The notes under the pieces were generated by a model that ran no database searches, was not told the DNA's origin, and saw only the letters and a list, made by a program, of their open reading frames with translations. Source: Calonectria ilicicola (lineage: Eukaryota > Ascomycota > Sordariomycetes > Hypocreales > Nectriaceae). Taken from it: DNA of 64,000 nucleotides. This document shows, in pieces, positions 10,146 through 21,025 of the stretch; positions within the stretch are counted from its first letter, which is position 1; each line of letters opens with the position of its first letter. The position numbers and the translations under genes were made by a program. The stretch lies in NCBI GenBank assembly GCA_020809705.1, contig CP085833.1, forward strand, positions 1,674,001-1,738,000. The letters run 5' to 3'.

Positions 10146-10814
10146 GGTGAGGATTCTGGATAATTGAAGACTGGAGAATTGAGATGCAGAAAGAAGAGGT
10201 CAGAAGAACGAGAAAGAATGGCTTAATATACATAAAAATTACCACCTGATTGATCCCATGGTCTACACCAACAACACCATACCACCACAGGATCTTGGCA
10301 TTTGGAAACATTGTACAGCGACGCGCTGTCAAGCACATTGCGGGGCTGCACTCGATATCGCCCCGCTTCCCCATGGGGTAGATCTTCAATCATCTGTTGA
10401 CTTTGAGTTCAAAATGATCCATCAATCATGAGCATTGCCGATGGGGGCTTCCGGGTTGTTGTGGCCAAGGCCGCGCTATTGCTCGGCTGTGCAGCAGCCT
10501 GTGCTGCATTTTTGTCTCGATAAGCTCTTTATCCGTCGGCAGAAATCCTACCGGGATGGCATCGAAAACCGTATCGTCGTACCGTCGATTTTTATTGGCA
10601 TTTCACCTGCATACCCCGCTTAGACTTGATCATCTCGAGATCATATCCGTCTATTGCCGAAAACATTTTCCGCTTTTCCGTCACAATCCACCAAATTTCG
10701 GATTCCCAATCCCGACTTCGGTTAAACGCAAATAAACGCAAAACATATATTGCGGATGTAGACACATCCCAATTAGTCGTAGCAGTCATTACTCAAATCG
10801 AAAAAATTATCACC
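10146..10814. other. Shared divergent promoter, MFS / NRPS-like gene
   Basis: A 669-bp region between two divergent starts. It contains the paired GC-rich inverted repeat and the palindrome listed next. No reading frame inside resembles a gene. Confidence 0.55.
10340..10378. promoter_or_regulatory. Inverted repeat plus CCCCATGGGG palindrome
   Basis: Arms GCGGGGC (10340-10346) and GCCCCGC (10360-10366) are separated by 13 bp. A perfect 10-bp palindrome CCCCATGGGG follows at 10369-10378. Such spaced CGG/CCG arms could bind a dimeric Zn2Cys6 factor controlling both divergent genes. This is inference from symmetry only. Confidence 0.35.
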
Positions 10815-13800
10815 ATGACGATCAGACACGATACTGTTGCTCCCAAGGTCTCGGCCGTTCAGGCCTTTCAGGAGCAGACCAAGTTATTTACTATCGACGA
10901 TCTGATTCGACGCCGAGCCGCGGAATTGGGTGACACGCCTCTGCTCGGCTGCCCGGTTTCTGGAGTGGCGGATTTTCAGGAACACAGCGCTCGTGCCGTT
11001 GACAGATATGCCGACGCCGCAGTGCAGAAGTTTCGGGAGATGGGACTTGAGCCTGTTGTGAGTAACATTGTTTTCGTGGAAAAGATACGAGGCCAGGTTT
11101 TACCTGCGCCTCTCACCCAATTGCGAATGGCCAATTGACGCTGAAACCGCCAGGACTCTTCCCTCTCTCAAGCGCCCGTAATCGGCATGCTGGCCCAGTC
11201 CGGGCTGCATGTCGTCATCCAAATTATTGCTCTTAACAGGCTCGGTTATGCATCTTTTCTCATTTCTACCCGCCTGCCAAGCCCTGCAATTATCCAGCTG
11301 CTCGACCTTGCCAAATGTTACTCCATTCTTACCACCCCCAATTTCCATCCGGTCTTGACCGAGGTTAAAGAAAAGCGCCAATTAGAGATTTTGCCTCTAC
11401 TTATGCACTCCGATTATTGTGGTTTGAGTGCACCACGATTCATTAGACATTTTATTCCACACGAGGAAACCAAGAAGAATGCCGTCATCATCCATTCTTC
11501 TGGATCAACTGGCTTGCCAAAGCCCATTTATCTTACTAACCAGAGCACTTTGGCTGCTTCTGCTACACACATGGACATGCGAGCCCTGATGATGTCGCCA
11601 ATGTTTCACAGCCACGGCTTCTACGAAATATTTAGAACGATTTACTCTTCTAAACCACTTTATTTCTGCAATTATGGACTCCCATTAACAAGGGATTCGC
11701 TAATTGCGATGATCAGGACTGTTAAGCCGGAAATCTTCCACTGCGTTCCTTACGTTGTAAAACTGCTCGCGGAAACCGAGGAGGGAATTCAAGCATTGGC
11801 GAGCGCTAGGCTTGTTCTTTACGGCGGCAGTGGCTGTCCCGACGACCTTGGAGACTTGTTGGTTGAAAAGGGTGTTAATATTGCCGGCAACTATGGAGCG
11901 TGAGCAACACTTCACCCACGATTCAAAACTCGATGCTAACTCTGCATTTAGAACCGAAACAGGCAGATTGATGAACTCCACCCGCCCCGCGGGTGATAAG
12001 GATTGGAACTATCTCAGAGCTTTGCCCCAGGCCGAGCCATACATTTTCTGGGACGAAGTCGCGCCTGGACTGTTCGAGTGCGTTGCTCTCGACGGTTGGC
12101 CATCCAAAAGCACCATCAATTCACAAGATCCTCCCAACTCCTTCCGCACAAGAGATCTCTTTACACCCCACCCCACGAGAAAAGGTCTTTGGAAGTTTGC
12201 CTGCCGCTTAGACGATCGTTTCACACTCATCAACGGTGAAAAGGTGCTGCCTCTTCCCATCGAAGGACGCATCCGACAAGAAGAGATTGTGAAGGAGGCC
12301 GTTGTTTTCGGAGATGGCAAAACGTATCCTGGCTTGCTGATTGTCAAGGCTGACCGAGCAGCTCACATTCCCGACGAAGAATTTTTGGAGAAGATTTGGC
12401 CCGCCGTGGAATCCGCCAACGAACGCGCCGAGGCGTTCTCTCGCATCCCGAAGGAACTAGTCATCGTGCTCCCAGCCGAAACCATTTACCCACGAACCGA
12501 CAAAGGAACATTTATTCGTGTGCCAGTGTATCGTCAATTCGCCCCGCTGATCGATGCTGCGTACGAAAGGTATGAGGGTGAAGGACAAACTGGAGGAACA
12601 CTGGCTCTTGAGGGAAAAGACCTCGAGGCGTATTTGCTCCAGCAGCTGAAGGAAAAATGTGACGCCGACCTCCCATCGGCTGAGGCAGAATTCTTTGCTT
12701 CTGGTGTTGACAGTCTTCAGTGTATCAAGATGTGGAGCTTGATGAAGAGAGAGCTAGACCTAGGTGGCAACCAGGCACTGTTGGGACAGAACGTCCTCTA
12801 TGAGACCGGCAACACCAAACTTCTCGCTCGACACCTCGAGGCCCTCAGGTCTGGAAAGGGAGATGAAACCGAAGATCAATTGCAGGTCATGCAAAACCTC
12901 GTCGACAAGTACTCAACCTTTGAGTCCCACACTCCAGGAGAAGCCGTGCAGCCAGAGAAGGAAGTTGTGGTGAGTCGATCTGCCCCATAAAATTGCAAAT
13001 CCATTGATACTAACCCAATCAGCTCCTTACTGGAGTTACAGGAGGGGTAGGCTCTCATGCTTTAGCTCAGCTAACTGCTCTACCGAATGTCGGGGCGGTA
13101 TGGGCCATGGTGCGGGCGTCTGACGATACTGCCGCCTTGGAGAGAGTTGAAAAGTCGTTAACCAGCAGAGGCATTTCTCTGACACCGGAACAAAAGGCCA
13201 AGATCGTTGCGCTCCGTTGCGACTTGAGCAAGCCGGATCTTGGGCTGGATGGGTCTAGAATCTCTGAGCTCCGGGAGAAATTGACATTGGTCATCCACAG
13301 CGCATGGGCTGTCAACTTTAACATTCCAGTCCAGAGCTTTGAAGACCAACATATCAAGGCCGTTCACAATCTCATTCAGCTCTCTCTATCAGTAAAGACT
13401 CCTCAGCCAGCTCGATTCTTTTTCTGCTCATCCGTTTCTTCCGCCGGAGGTACCCCTCGACCTGGGGTGGTACAAGAGTCATACGTCCCCGCCTCCTCTC
13501 ATGCGCAAAAGACGGGATATGCACGATCAAAATATGTTGCCGAGCACATTACTCGAAATGCTGCCAAGAATGCGCAAGCCGCATCAAGAGTTCTCCGTAT
13601 TGGACAGTTGGTTGGTGACACCAAGGTGGGAGAATGGAATACTACGGAAGGTATTCCTTTGATGATTCAGACAGCCGTCACCGTGGGGGCCCTGCCTTCA
13701 CTGAACGAGGTAAGCTCAATTAACAATGGTTTCATTTACAGGGCTAACATGAGCAGGAAATGACTTGGCTTCCCGTCGACATTGCCGCTAAGGCCATTCT

Positions 13801-14218
13801 TGATCTAGCGGGCTTGGGAGATCAGAAACCAAGTGACCGAAGTACGGACAAGGACCTCGCGTACCATGTGCTCAACCCCACTCGATTCCATTGGGCAAAG
13901 GACATGTTGCCATCTCTTTCCAGTGCTGGCTTGGAGTTTGAGACCCTTCCGACCGCAGAATGGATGGAGAGACTTCGCAATTCTGATCGCGATCCTGCCA
14001 AGAACCCACCCATCAAGTTATTGGACTGGTTTGAAGGTAAATACGGTCCAAAGGCTGCCACCTCTGCCGAGACTGGCGTTTTGGACTATTTGACAGAAAA
14101 GTCAAAGGAGGATAGTGAGGCACTCCGAACCGTGCCTGATGTTACTGCTGTTCCTTATGTCAGTATGATGATTAACCAGTTAAAGAAACACTGGAGTCAG
14201 CAAGCAGCCTCGAATTAA
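10815..14218 (+). CDS. NRPS-like adenylation-thiolation-reductase enzyme
   Basis: Five exons (10815-11057, 11154-11899, 11952-12969, 13023-13709, 13757-14218) encode 1,051 aa. Domain order is adenylation, carrier, then NAD(P)H reductase. The A domain has SSGSTGLPKP near residue 196 and NYGATETG, read across the second intron. The carrier domain has GVDSLQ, with Ser584 the phosphopantetheine site. The reductase begins at the third intron junction, with TGVTGGVG near residue 672, SSVSSAGG, and YARSK near residue 835. Such enzymes activate a carboxylic acid, load it as a thioester and release it reductively as an aldehyde or alcohol; fungal aryl-acid reductases and L-aminoadipate reductase share this plan. 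There is no condensation domain. The substrate is unknown. Confidence 0.9.
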
Positions 14219-15467
14219 GAGTGCTTCTCATAACATTAGTTTTGTTCTTGGTTCTAGCTTTGGTATATTAATAGATCGGTCTTTGCCAATGAAGCTTTTG
14301 GATACTTGTTGCGTGCCACAAAGTGATGAAATGGTTACAAAGGAGCTTAAACGTCTTGTGAGATAAAGTTAATAGTCATCAGTATAGGTGAATGATCTTG
14401 GATACTTGCGGGGGGAAGCTTTTACCGTCCCCTCCCTCGATTACTCAGGTCACCACTTTTATTAATTTGGCTTGAGTTATAACGCGTCGACTCGCCCCTA
14501 GCCAATTTCCATGTACCTAGCGACCCCCCAATCATCATAATTATTTTGTTCTCTCGATTGCGACTGGTTTGCTGCCGGCCGCGTTATTTAAGACACTACT
14601 TCAATGTTCCCCGAGGGTTTGAACGCCATTCTCAACATTTATAAAGTAGTGCTGCTTTCTCGGGTTTTCTACTTGAATGAGTATAGAGAGCAAAGGGGGC
14701 TAATGAAAAAAAAATCATCCTCGTCGTAAGCTAGGCTTGGCGGCGAGGAGGCTCGGCACATCGTAGCCGGCAACGCCAGATGCATACGCCAAGATCGGAA
14801 GATGCCAGCCGAAAAAGAACGTACTTTATCAGCGTAGTTGAATATTCTTATTCATAGAAAACCACCGGCTCCATGTTTCAGATTATGACACTCCTGAATG
14901 AATGGCTCACAATCATTCCTCGTGGGTGCTCGGCCCACACCGACTTGCAGCCCCGGCAAAACGGCACAAGCTAATACGATGATGATGAGCGAGCAACTTT
15001 AATCATTACCACCACGCCCATGAAGCTAAGGTGCTTCGTGGAACCACTGGGCTCGTGCGCACCACATCGCGATCGCTTGGTCTCCACTTGCATCTCGAGA
15101 CGCCATGCTTGTGACAGAGTGAGGCTGTGCAGCCCAGTGACACGAAGGGGCCAACCACTTATTACCATAAGCGCCTGCAACATTTTTCTGCGATACTACC
15201 ATTTCAATGATCACATATCTTTGCTTACTATTGGATGCGGGTTTAGAGGATGATGTTTGGCGCTGGGGTTAAAGTGGTTGGATGGTCGGAAGCCGGCATT
15301 TCTGGATTTCGTTATATATACAATGGCAATGAATACGATTTCTTTTAAATGGACGGCGAAAATTGAATCAGAGTTCAACAATCTAGATCTACAATCATAT
15401 TTACTTCACATTATTCAACCTTTTCTAAACACTTTTTACTCAAGATACGAACTCATCACGAGACAAC
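14219..15467. other. Intergenic region
   Basis: 1,249 bp without a recognisable gene. It holds the 3' flank of the reductase, a GCCGGCCGC stretch near 14573, and a TATA-like TTATATATA at 15312-15320, about 150 bp before the small membrane protein. Confidence 0.55.
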
Positions 15468-15716
15468 ATGGGAATCATTGGAGGTGCCATCAAGTTTGTT
15501 ATCGTTGCTATTGTTATCTTTGTCATCATTGCGGTTATAATTGCCGTCTTAGTTCGCACCAAGAATAAGGATGGAGCCAAGGACATTGAAGAAGCACACA
15601 ACGAGCGATTTCCCACATTTGTTATGCCGCCACATCAACAGCAACCACCAATCTACGCCGAACAACCAATTAAACCACCCGATGCGGTCGTTTATAGCAG
15701 CCACCCTGCTCCTTAA
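15468..15716 (+). CDS. Small single-helix membrane protein with Pro-rich tail
   Basis: 82 aa, not recognised. Residues about 5-30 form one continuous very hydrophobic helix (mainly I/V/A). A basic stop-transfer RTKNK, an acidic patch DIEEAHNE, and a Pro/Gln-rich tail with PPHQQQPP and YAEQP follow. The tail could bind WW or SH3 domains, or be a ubiquitin-ligase adaptor motif (inference). A TATA-like element and a pyrimidine/CAAC-rich leader precede the ATG, which supports a real gene despite its size. It lies alone between the NRPS-like gene and the F-box-like gene. Confidence 0.65.
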   Translation: MGIIGGAIKFVIVAIVIFVIIAVIIAVLVRTKNKDGAKDIEEAHNERFPTFVMPPHQQQPPIYAEQPIKPPDAVVYSSHPAP

Positions 15717-16183
15717 ATTGGGCAGATGGTGTGTCTATCTATGGCTCTTGGAAGCGTCCGACTACATCAGTGGAACATGAATCGATGGACCGATCGAGCA
15801 CACATGGAGCTCGGAGGAAGATTTTCGCATCACAACACCAGACCCATCCATTCAATAGTTTCATCATGTTCTCATGTCTTATTATTGGATATAAAGATTC
15901 GGTCTAGAAGCTTGCTGCGATATTTGTTTTTGCATGTCAAATCAGAGTACTTTGTGGTAGGATGGGTGCAGAGCAACTACTCAAGGAGAAGGATTTTGAG
16001 GGTGGTACTTCGGATACGCGACCTAGTAGACCCAGTCTACTGCAAATATCTCCGAGAATGGGACTCTCTGAATTCAAACTGCATTTAAAATTGGCTGGCT
16101 ACAATTTGCGAGGGCGCCTTTTCCTGCCATGTTTGTAAATAGATAATGAGCCAACACACTCGGCAATAGGTTCATCTTTGCTA
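15717..16183. other. Intergenic, between convergent genes
   Basis: 467 bp between the 3' ends of the small membrane protein and the F-box-like gene. No gene is supported here. Confidence 0.5.
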
Positions 16184-17707
16184 CTATTCAACATTCCTTT
16201 CCTTCTCAATTTGTTCAGCTCTGTTGAGAATCTCTTGGCAATCCTCCCATATCCTACGTCTATTTTTTAACCCCTTCAGCTCTCCTCTTTTCATACCCAA
16301 AGCAGTTTGTTGAAATAGGTGAAACCAGTTTGTATTGTCCGCATCCAAACGCATTGCAGGACTAGGCCGACACTCCCTTATCGTGTCTATTGCATACTCC
16401 CTAGCAGCTTGAAACATGCCCGTCACGTTTATAGTTTCGTTCTTGGTTTCTTCCTTTTCAAGTTGAAGCTGCACACAATGGCGGATGGTATCCCAGATAC
16501 TTCGGGCTTCTTTTGAGATCCACCATGAGTAATCAAGATGTGACCACATCTCCCAAATCCAGGGTCTATCGTGAATAACAATTCTGCGATAAATCGATTG
16601 CGGAAGCCGCCAGAAGGATTTCGACGCTATCTGAAGGGCTCCAATATCCTCTGCATCAAGCATTGTCGCAATCATGACCCGAACCTCAAGTGGAAAGCGA
16701 GAAAAAGAATCGGCTGACTCTGTAGTAATAATAAGGTTAGGATGAGCGGTGTCATTAAGATTCTGAGTCGATAGAAGAAGCGATTCTAAACCAGGAATTC
16801 TGCAAGGATTTGCAACCAACCACTCGTCCCCAGTAATGTGGCACCACGTACTCTCCTTGTTGCCCATACCTCGTATTACGGCGGGGTGGCGGGGAAATTC
16901 AGTGAAAGTGCGCCGAGTACCTTCCATCCTCCACCAATTTTCCAGTGCATCAAATCTGAAATCTCCATATCGATGCAAGCAGGCGCGCTTAAAGACTTCT
17001 AGGCATGCAGCGTGAAAGGGTATCCCATTCACAAGTTCGTGGGTCGGAAAGTAGTTTCCAGCACGTACGTATTGATCATTATGGCGATCGGGGAGAAATA
17101 TTAGGCGTGGATGAGCTTCGACCATACCATGAGTTACAGCAAAGCCGGTGACGAAGTAATCTCCTGTTTTTTCATATTCTTCATCTGTTCCTTCAGGTAT
17201 CCAAGGGGTCACTGGCTTTCGCAAAAGGCATTGCACCTTGTCGCAGCCTTCCATCTCTTGGACAGAAATCCGGTGGCCAATGTATCCGCCCTTGCCGGCT
17301 CTCTGGTCCAGAAGGACGCAGTTCGGTCCAGCAATATGTTCAAGATAGTGAGTTTTTCCAATCCCGCGAAACCTTCGGTCTATGCGGTCTTCTGGAATGG
17401 GATCTGGCCGCACTGCGACGAAGGATTCCGACGACCCATCAGGAGAGACACCGGCATCAATAGTATCCGGAGGATCGGCGTAGCCTGCTATCTTCATACT
17501 TTCGGCCGAACGCCGAAACTTCCGTACAGTCACACTGCACCCTGTTCCACAATTGCTGTTCGAGTAATGCGGGCTCATCACAGAGCCGACCAAATAGTCG
17601 GACCGTGGACCATCCCAGGCAGCCGATGGGGGCTCATCGACGGTGCGGATTCGACCGATTCTGAAGCTCACGCCACAAATTTGACAATAGAGGTCGCCTT
17701 TGTCCAT
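16184..17707 (-). CDS. F-box-like protein with N-terminal cysteine motif
   Basis: Intronless, 507 aa from the ATG at 17707; an in-frame ATG at 17815 would add 36 residues. I prefer 17707 because it puts LYCQICG at the N-terminus, as in many fungal proteins of this layout. Around residues 330-375 the sequence SRFPLEVRVMIATML...LQIASKSFW resembles an F-box. This suggests a ubiquitin-ligase substrate adaptor or a related fungal family of unknown role. The middle contains several cysteines and FHAACLEVFKR, a common motif in this fungal group. The C-terminus is charged and helical. No partner is evident from neighbours. Confidence 0.7.
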   Translation of the reverse strand: MDKGDLYCQICGVSFRIGRIRTVDEPPSAAWDGPRSDYLVGSVMSPHYSNSNCGTGCSVTVRKFRRSAESMKIAGYADPPDTIDAGVSPDGSSESFVAVRPDPIPEDRIDRRFRGIGKTHYLEHIAGPNCVLLDQRAGKGGYIGHRISVQEMEGCDKVQCLLRKPVTPWIPEGTDEEYEKTGDYFVTGFAVTHGMVEAHPRLIFLPDRHNDQYVRAGNYFPTHELVNGIPFHAACLEVFKRACLHRYGDFRFDALENWWRMEGTRRTFTEFPRHPAVIRGMGNKESTWCHITGDEWLVANPCRIPGLESLLLSTQNLNDTAHPNLIITTESADSFSRFPLEVRVMIATMLDAEDIGALQIASKSFWRLPQSIYRRIVIHDRPWIWEMWSHLDYSWWISKEARSIWDTIRHCVQLQLEKEETKNETINVTGMFQAAREYAIDTIRECRPSPAMRLDADNTNWFHLFQQTALGMKRGELKGLKNRRRIWEDCQEILNRAEQIEKERNVE

Positions 17708-18298
17708 TATTGAAACTCTAAAATTGTGTTTTTGGGTTGGATAATCGCGATAAGCAGAAGCTGCATTCTCTGTGCGAGGGGGAAAAAATGCTGCAGCCTT
17801 ACTCCTCATCGGCATAACTTATTCCCCGATCGCATGTTGCATAACTCCACACGATGCAAGAGGCTGCATCCTCCTAAAAAAAGGGAAAACAAATAAATAA
17901 TAAATAATGAATAAAAATAATCTTATAAATTCGAATTTCATCCAAAATTAGCCCAGTGCACCATAGCATAGATACGATCGCGTGATCTCTATTACACATC
18001 ACAGAATGCTCGTCAACAGTATCATCGATACATCTCTCAGCAATATTAACCCATTAATTTTATTTAAATCCTATTGATCATTGTAAATCATTATATATCA
18101 GCCGATGGCTGAGTGATGATGAAAGCAAGAGAGCAAACCGACCTTCCCCGCATACTCGATCAGGCGCAAGAAGTCCCTGGGCAATGTGACTCGCATATGC
18201 AACATCTGGGAAAGGTTGTTCTAAGGGAATTATCATAAATCTCATGTCGCCTCTCCACGCAATGGTCTATTAATGGTGAAAATTATTCTCATGTCGCG
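17708..18298. other. AT-rich intergenic region
   Basis: About 590 bp (480 bp if the longer F-box-like start is used). It is AT-rich around 17880-18100, with A tracts and no open gene. It contains the promoter of the F-box-like gene and the 3' flank of the next MFS gene. Confidence 0.5.
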
Positions 18299-19988
18299 TT
18301 ATAATGCGACCTTGCCTCTTGATTCGAACGGAAAGACGAGAACGATCATCCCAGCGGCGATGAATAGCGCACCACTGGTATATACCGGGGCGGCGGTTTC
18401 TAGATTTGCAAACGTTGCAATGATGGGCTGCATCTAGTTAGCGATTAATTTCCGTGCGGAAGCTGAGGTACTTACTGCCATGACACCAAAGATGCGGTTG
18501 CATGTTGCAGCCAACGCATTACCCGTTCCACGCTGCGGCGTCGGGAACAATTCAGGTGTGAAGCCGTACAGAACAGCATACATGATGTTGCTACAGAAGC
18601 TAAAGGCGCAGTTCCATCCAAGAAGTGAATCGCTTGTCATGGCCGTCGTTGAACAGTAAAGAAATACGCCAGTGAGCATAGTGCTCATTGACAGGGTGCC
18701 CTTGCGACCTAATTGGGGCAACTCGACGAGAAACCCGCCCAACAATGCACCTGGAACACCAAGAACAGCAATAATCAGGCTATTGCGGTATGTGAGGTAT
18801 GTGCTTCCATCCCCAAAGTCGGCTCCTCTCGTCGCTTGAATGTACGGCAAAAAAGCATTGTAGAGTGGATATCCCAACCCGATGAGAGCCCAAACCGCCA
18901 TGATGAGACCGGTACTGAGACCTAAGGTGCGTGTCGCAAACAGCGCACGGATATGATTAAGATCAAATTTCTCTAATTGTCGTTTGAGAGCCGCAGTCGC
19001 GTTAGTTTGAGCGGCGTAGCCCTCAGGCTCAACCGCCCTCAGATCCTGGATGGTCAGAGTGCTTATCTTGCCATTTCGCGTCGCCACACGGTGAATCACG
19101 TCGACGGCTTCCTCGTCCCGTCCCTTACTAACTAGATATTTGGGCGACTCATAAATGGTAAAGAAGCCAAAGCGAATGATGAACATGAGAAGCGTTAAGC
19201 CGCCGAGAGTCACGGTAAAGTACCGCCATCCCATATTGTCGCGCCGAGAACAGGTCTCATCTTGCTGACACGTCAAATTACCGAGCAAAGGCCAGGCTAT
19301 CAACGTTGCAATAACCTGCGCGATGGCCCAGTCAATTGATAAGACAGTCAACAGATATTGGTGACTGGCTGGTAAAAACTCGAGGAAAATGGCAGAGTCG
19401 ACTGGGAGATTGCCGCCCACGCCAAATGACCACAGCGCATCGAAAATGCCGATGGCGGCGAAATTAGGTGCACCAGCGGCGACAAGGCCCCAGACAGCGG
19501 TAAGCCCCAGTGTAAAATTGAAGGCCCATTTCCGACCAAAATAATCACAGCCAAAGCCCCAAAACATGCTGCCACCGAGAAGCCCAATATTTTGTGCCAA
19601 GGTGAGGAATGCTGGGTACTTTGGGCTAAATTCATTGGCGACCGGTGTGAGAATGAGTGAGGTGACAATAGGCCAGAGGTTGTCGCTAGCCCATCCGAAT
19701 CCAATCACTACAAAGAGCTCCCACTGGTATTTCCCCATCCCGATCTCTTTAATCTAGTATTCGTGATAATGTTAGAGAAGTCAAGGGGGTTAGTAGTCCT
19801 TGACATACAGCTCGGTTGAGGATTCTCGCTTTTGCTTCGTAAACAGGGTCGAGAGCATCTTGTGGGATGATGGATACATCTTCGTCGCTGGATCCAGAGC
19901 TGTCGCCATAGCTATTGTGCGAGAAGGTGCCATGGCCTTTGTGATCGGGTTCAAGGGCCGAATCCACCCTGCTTGGTGATGAGCTCAT
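18299..19988 (-). CDS. MFS transporter, SV2/metabolite:H+ symporter-like
   Basis: Exons 19809-19988, 18476-19753 and 18299-18433 encode 530 aa. Introns are 55 nt and 42 nt; the latter is very short but has a perfect CGCTAAC branch site. Membrane carrier of the MFS group related to synaptic-vesicle-2 and sugar/acid symporters. Seen are a Ser/Asp-rich N-tail, GFGWASDNLWP in helix 1, CDYFGRKWAF (motif A), FGVGGNLPVDSA in helix 4, MGWRYF, YESPKYL at the central loop, and TPELFPTPQRGTGNALAATCNR in the second half. A paralogue with the same architecture is at 60014-61834. Substrate unknown. Confidence 0.85.
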
Positions 19989-21025
19989 ATTACAAAGAAA
20001 CCAGACAGACTGGGTCAGGCCACATAGATACAAACGTCCCACCGTTCCCGGGGGATTAGTGCATTAATATTCCGATCGATCGCAGAGCACGCCCACCGCC
20101 CAACGCGGGGGATGGGTCATCCCCACGTAACCCCTGTTGCGCTTGCGCGGGGCGCAATGGTGCAATCCCCTAGGCCAGTGGTAACTGGAGGATTGGATTT
20201 AGCATCATGTCGGGTGGCACACAAATGCACGGGGCCTGAGCATGGGAACTTGGATCTACCGACACGTGAAAGTGCCAGAGAGGCATCATTCGATCACCAA
20301 CAGGACAGAAATATGATCATATATGTGGAAGTGTTCAATACCTGACGAGCTGTCTTATTTGGGAATAAGGCGATGGGATAAAGACGCTATTTTACTTCTC
20401 AGTCTTCGGCCATTTTTGAGCTCCCTAGTCCATCTTGGATGCCTGAACCCGCCAGAAGTTCAAACACTGTTCGGGCGTGGGGGCGTCATCCTGCGTCGGT
20501 TAGCTTACTTTTTGGTTCTTTTTAATTGGCTTAACACTTCCAAAAAGAGGGTCAAAGATGTAAAGAGTTTGCCTGAGAATCTGGTCAGCTTTTGATCCTG
20601 GCCAGATTTGCCAACTCATGAGACAGTCGTGACGTAGTGTACGACAATAATGCTGCCAACACCCGATTCTCATCAGCTGAGAATTGACGGTGTGCATCAC
20701 CTGATTTTCATACTACGATTTTTTCCCCGTTAATTAGTTGAATAAACCAGTAGCAATTATAATTCCGCTCCGGGTCCCATAAACACAGCAACCTATTTGT
20801 TCATTGCTTGGTCGGTTGCCCTGTGGTAACACATCCTTGAGCACCAGCACAGAGTTTTCTTCCCGCGTTGCATCACTCTTAAACCATCATTTCTAGGCTG
20901 AAAAAATTATTAATATTTTTTTTTATCTCAGCAAGTACAAAATATTAAAAAGCCTACGGATTCTGACACGCATGCCAGGAACTATTTTACCAAACAGCAT
21001 CCTTCGTCCACCTCGTCTTGCCATA
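19989..21025. other. Intergenic region
   Basis: About 1.04 kb upstream of the SV2-like MFS gene and downstream of the DHA1 gene. A GC-rich block lies at 20080-20170 and an A/T block near 20890-20950. No gene supported. Confidence 0.5.
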
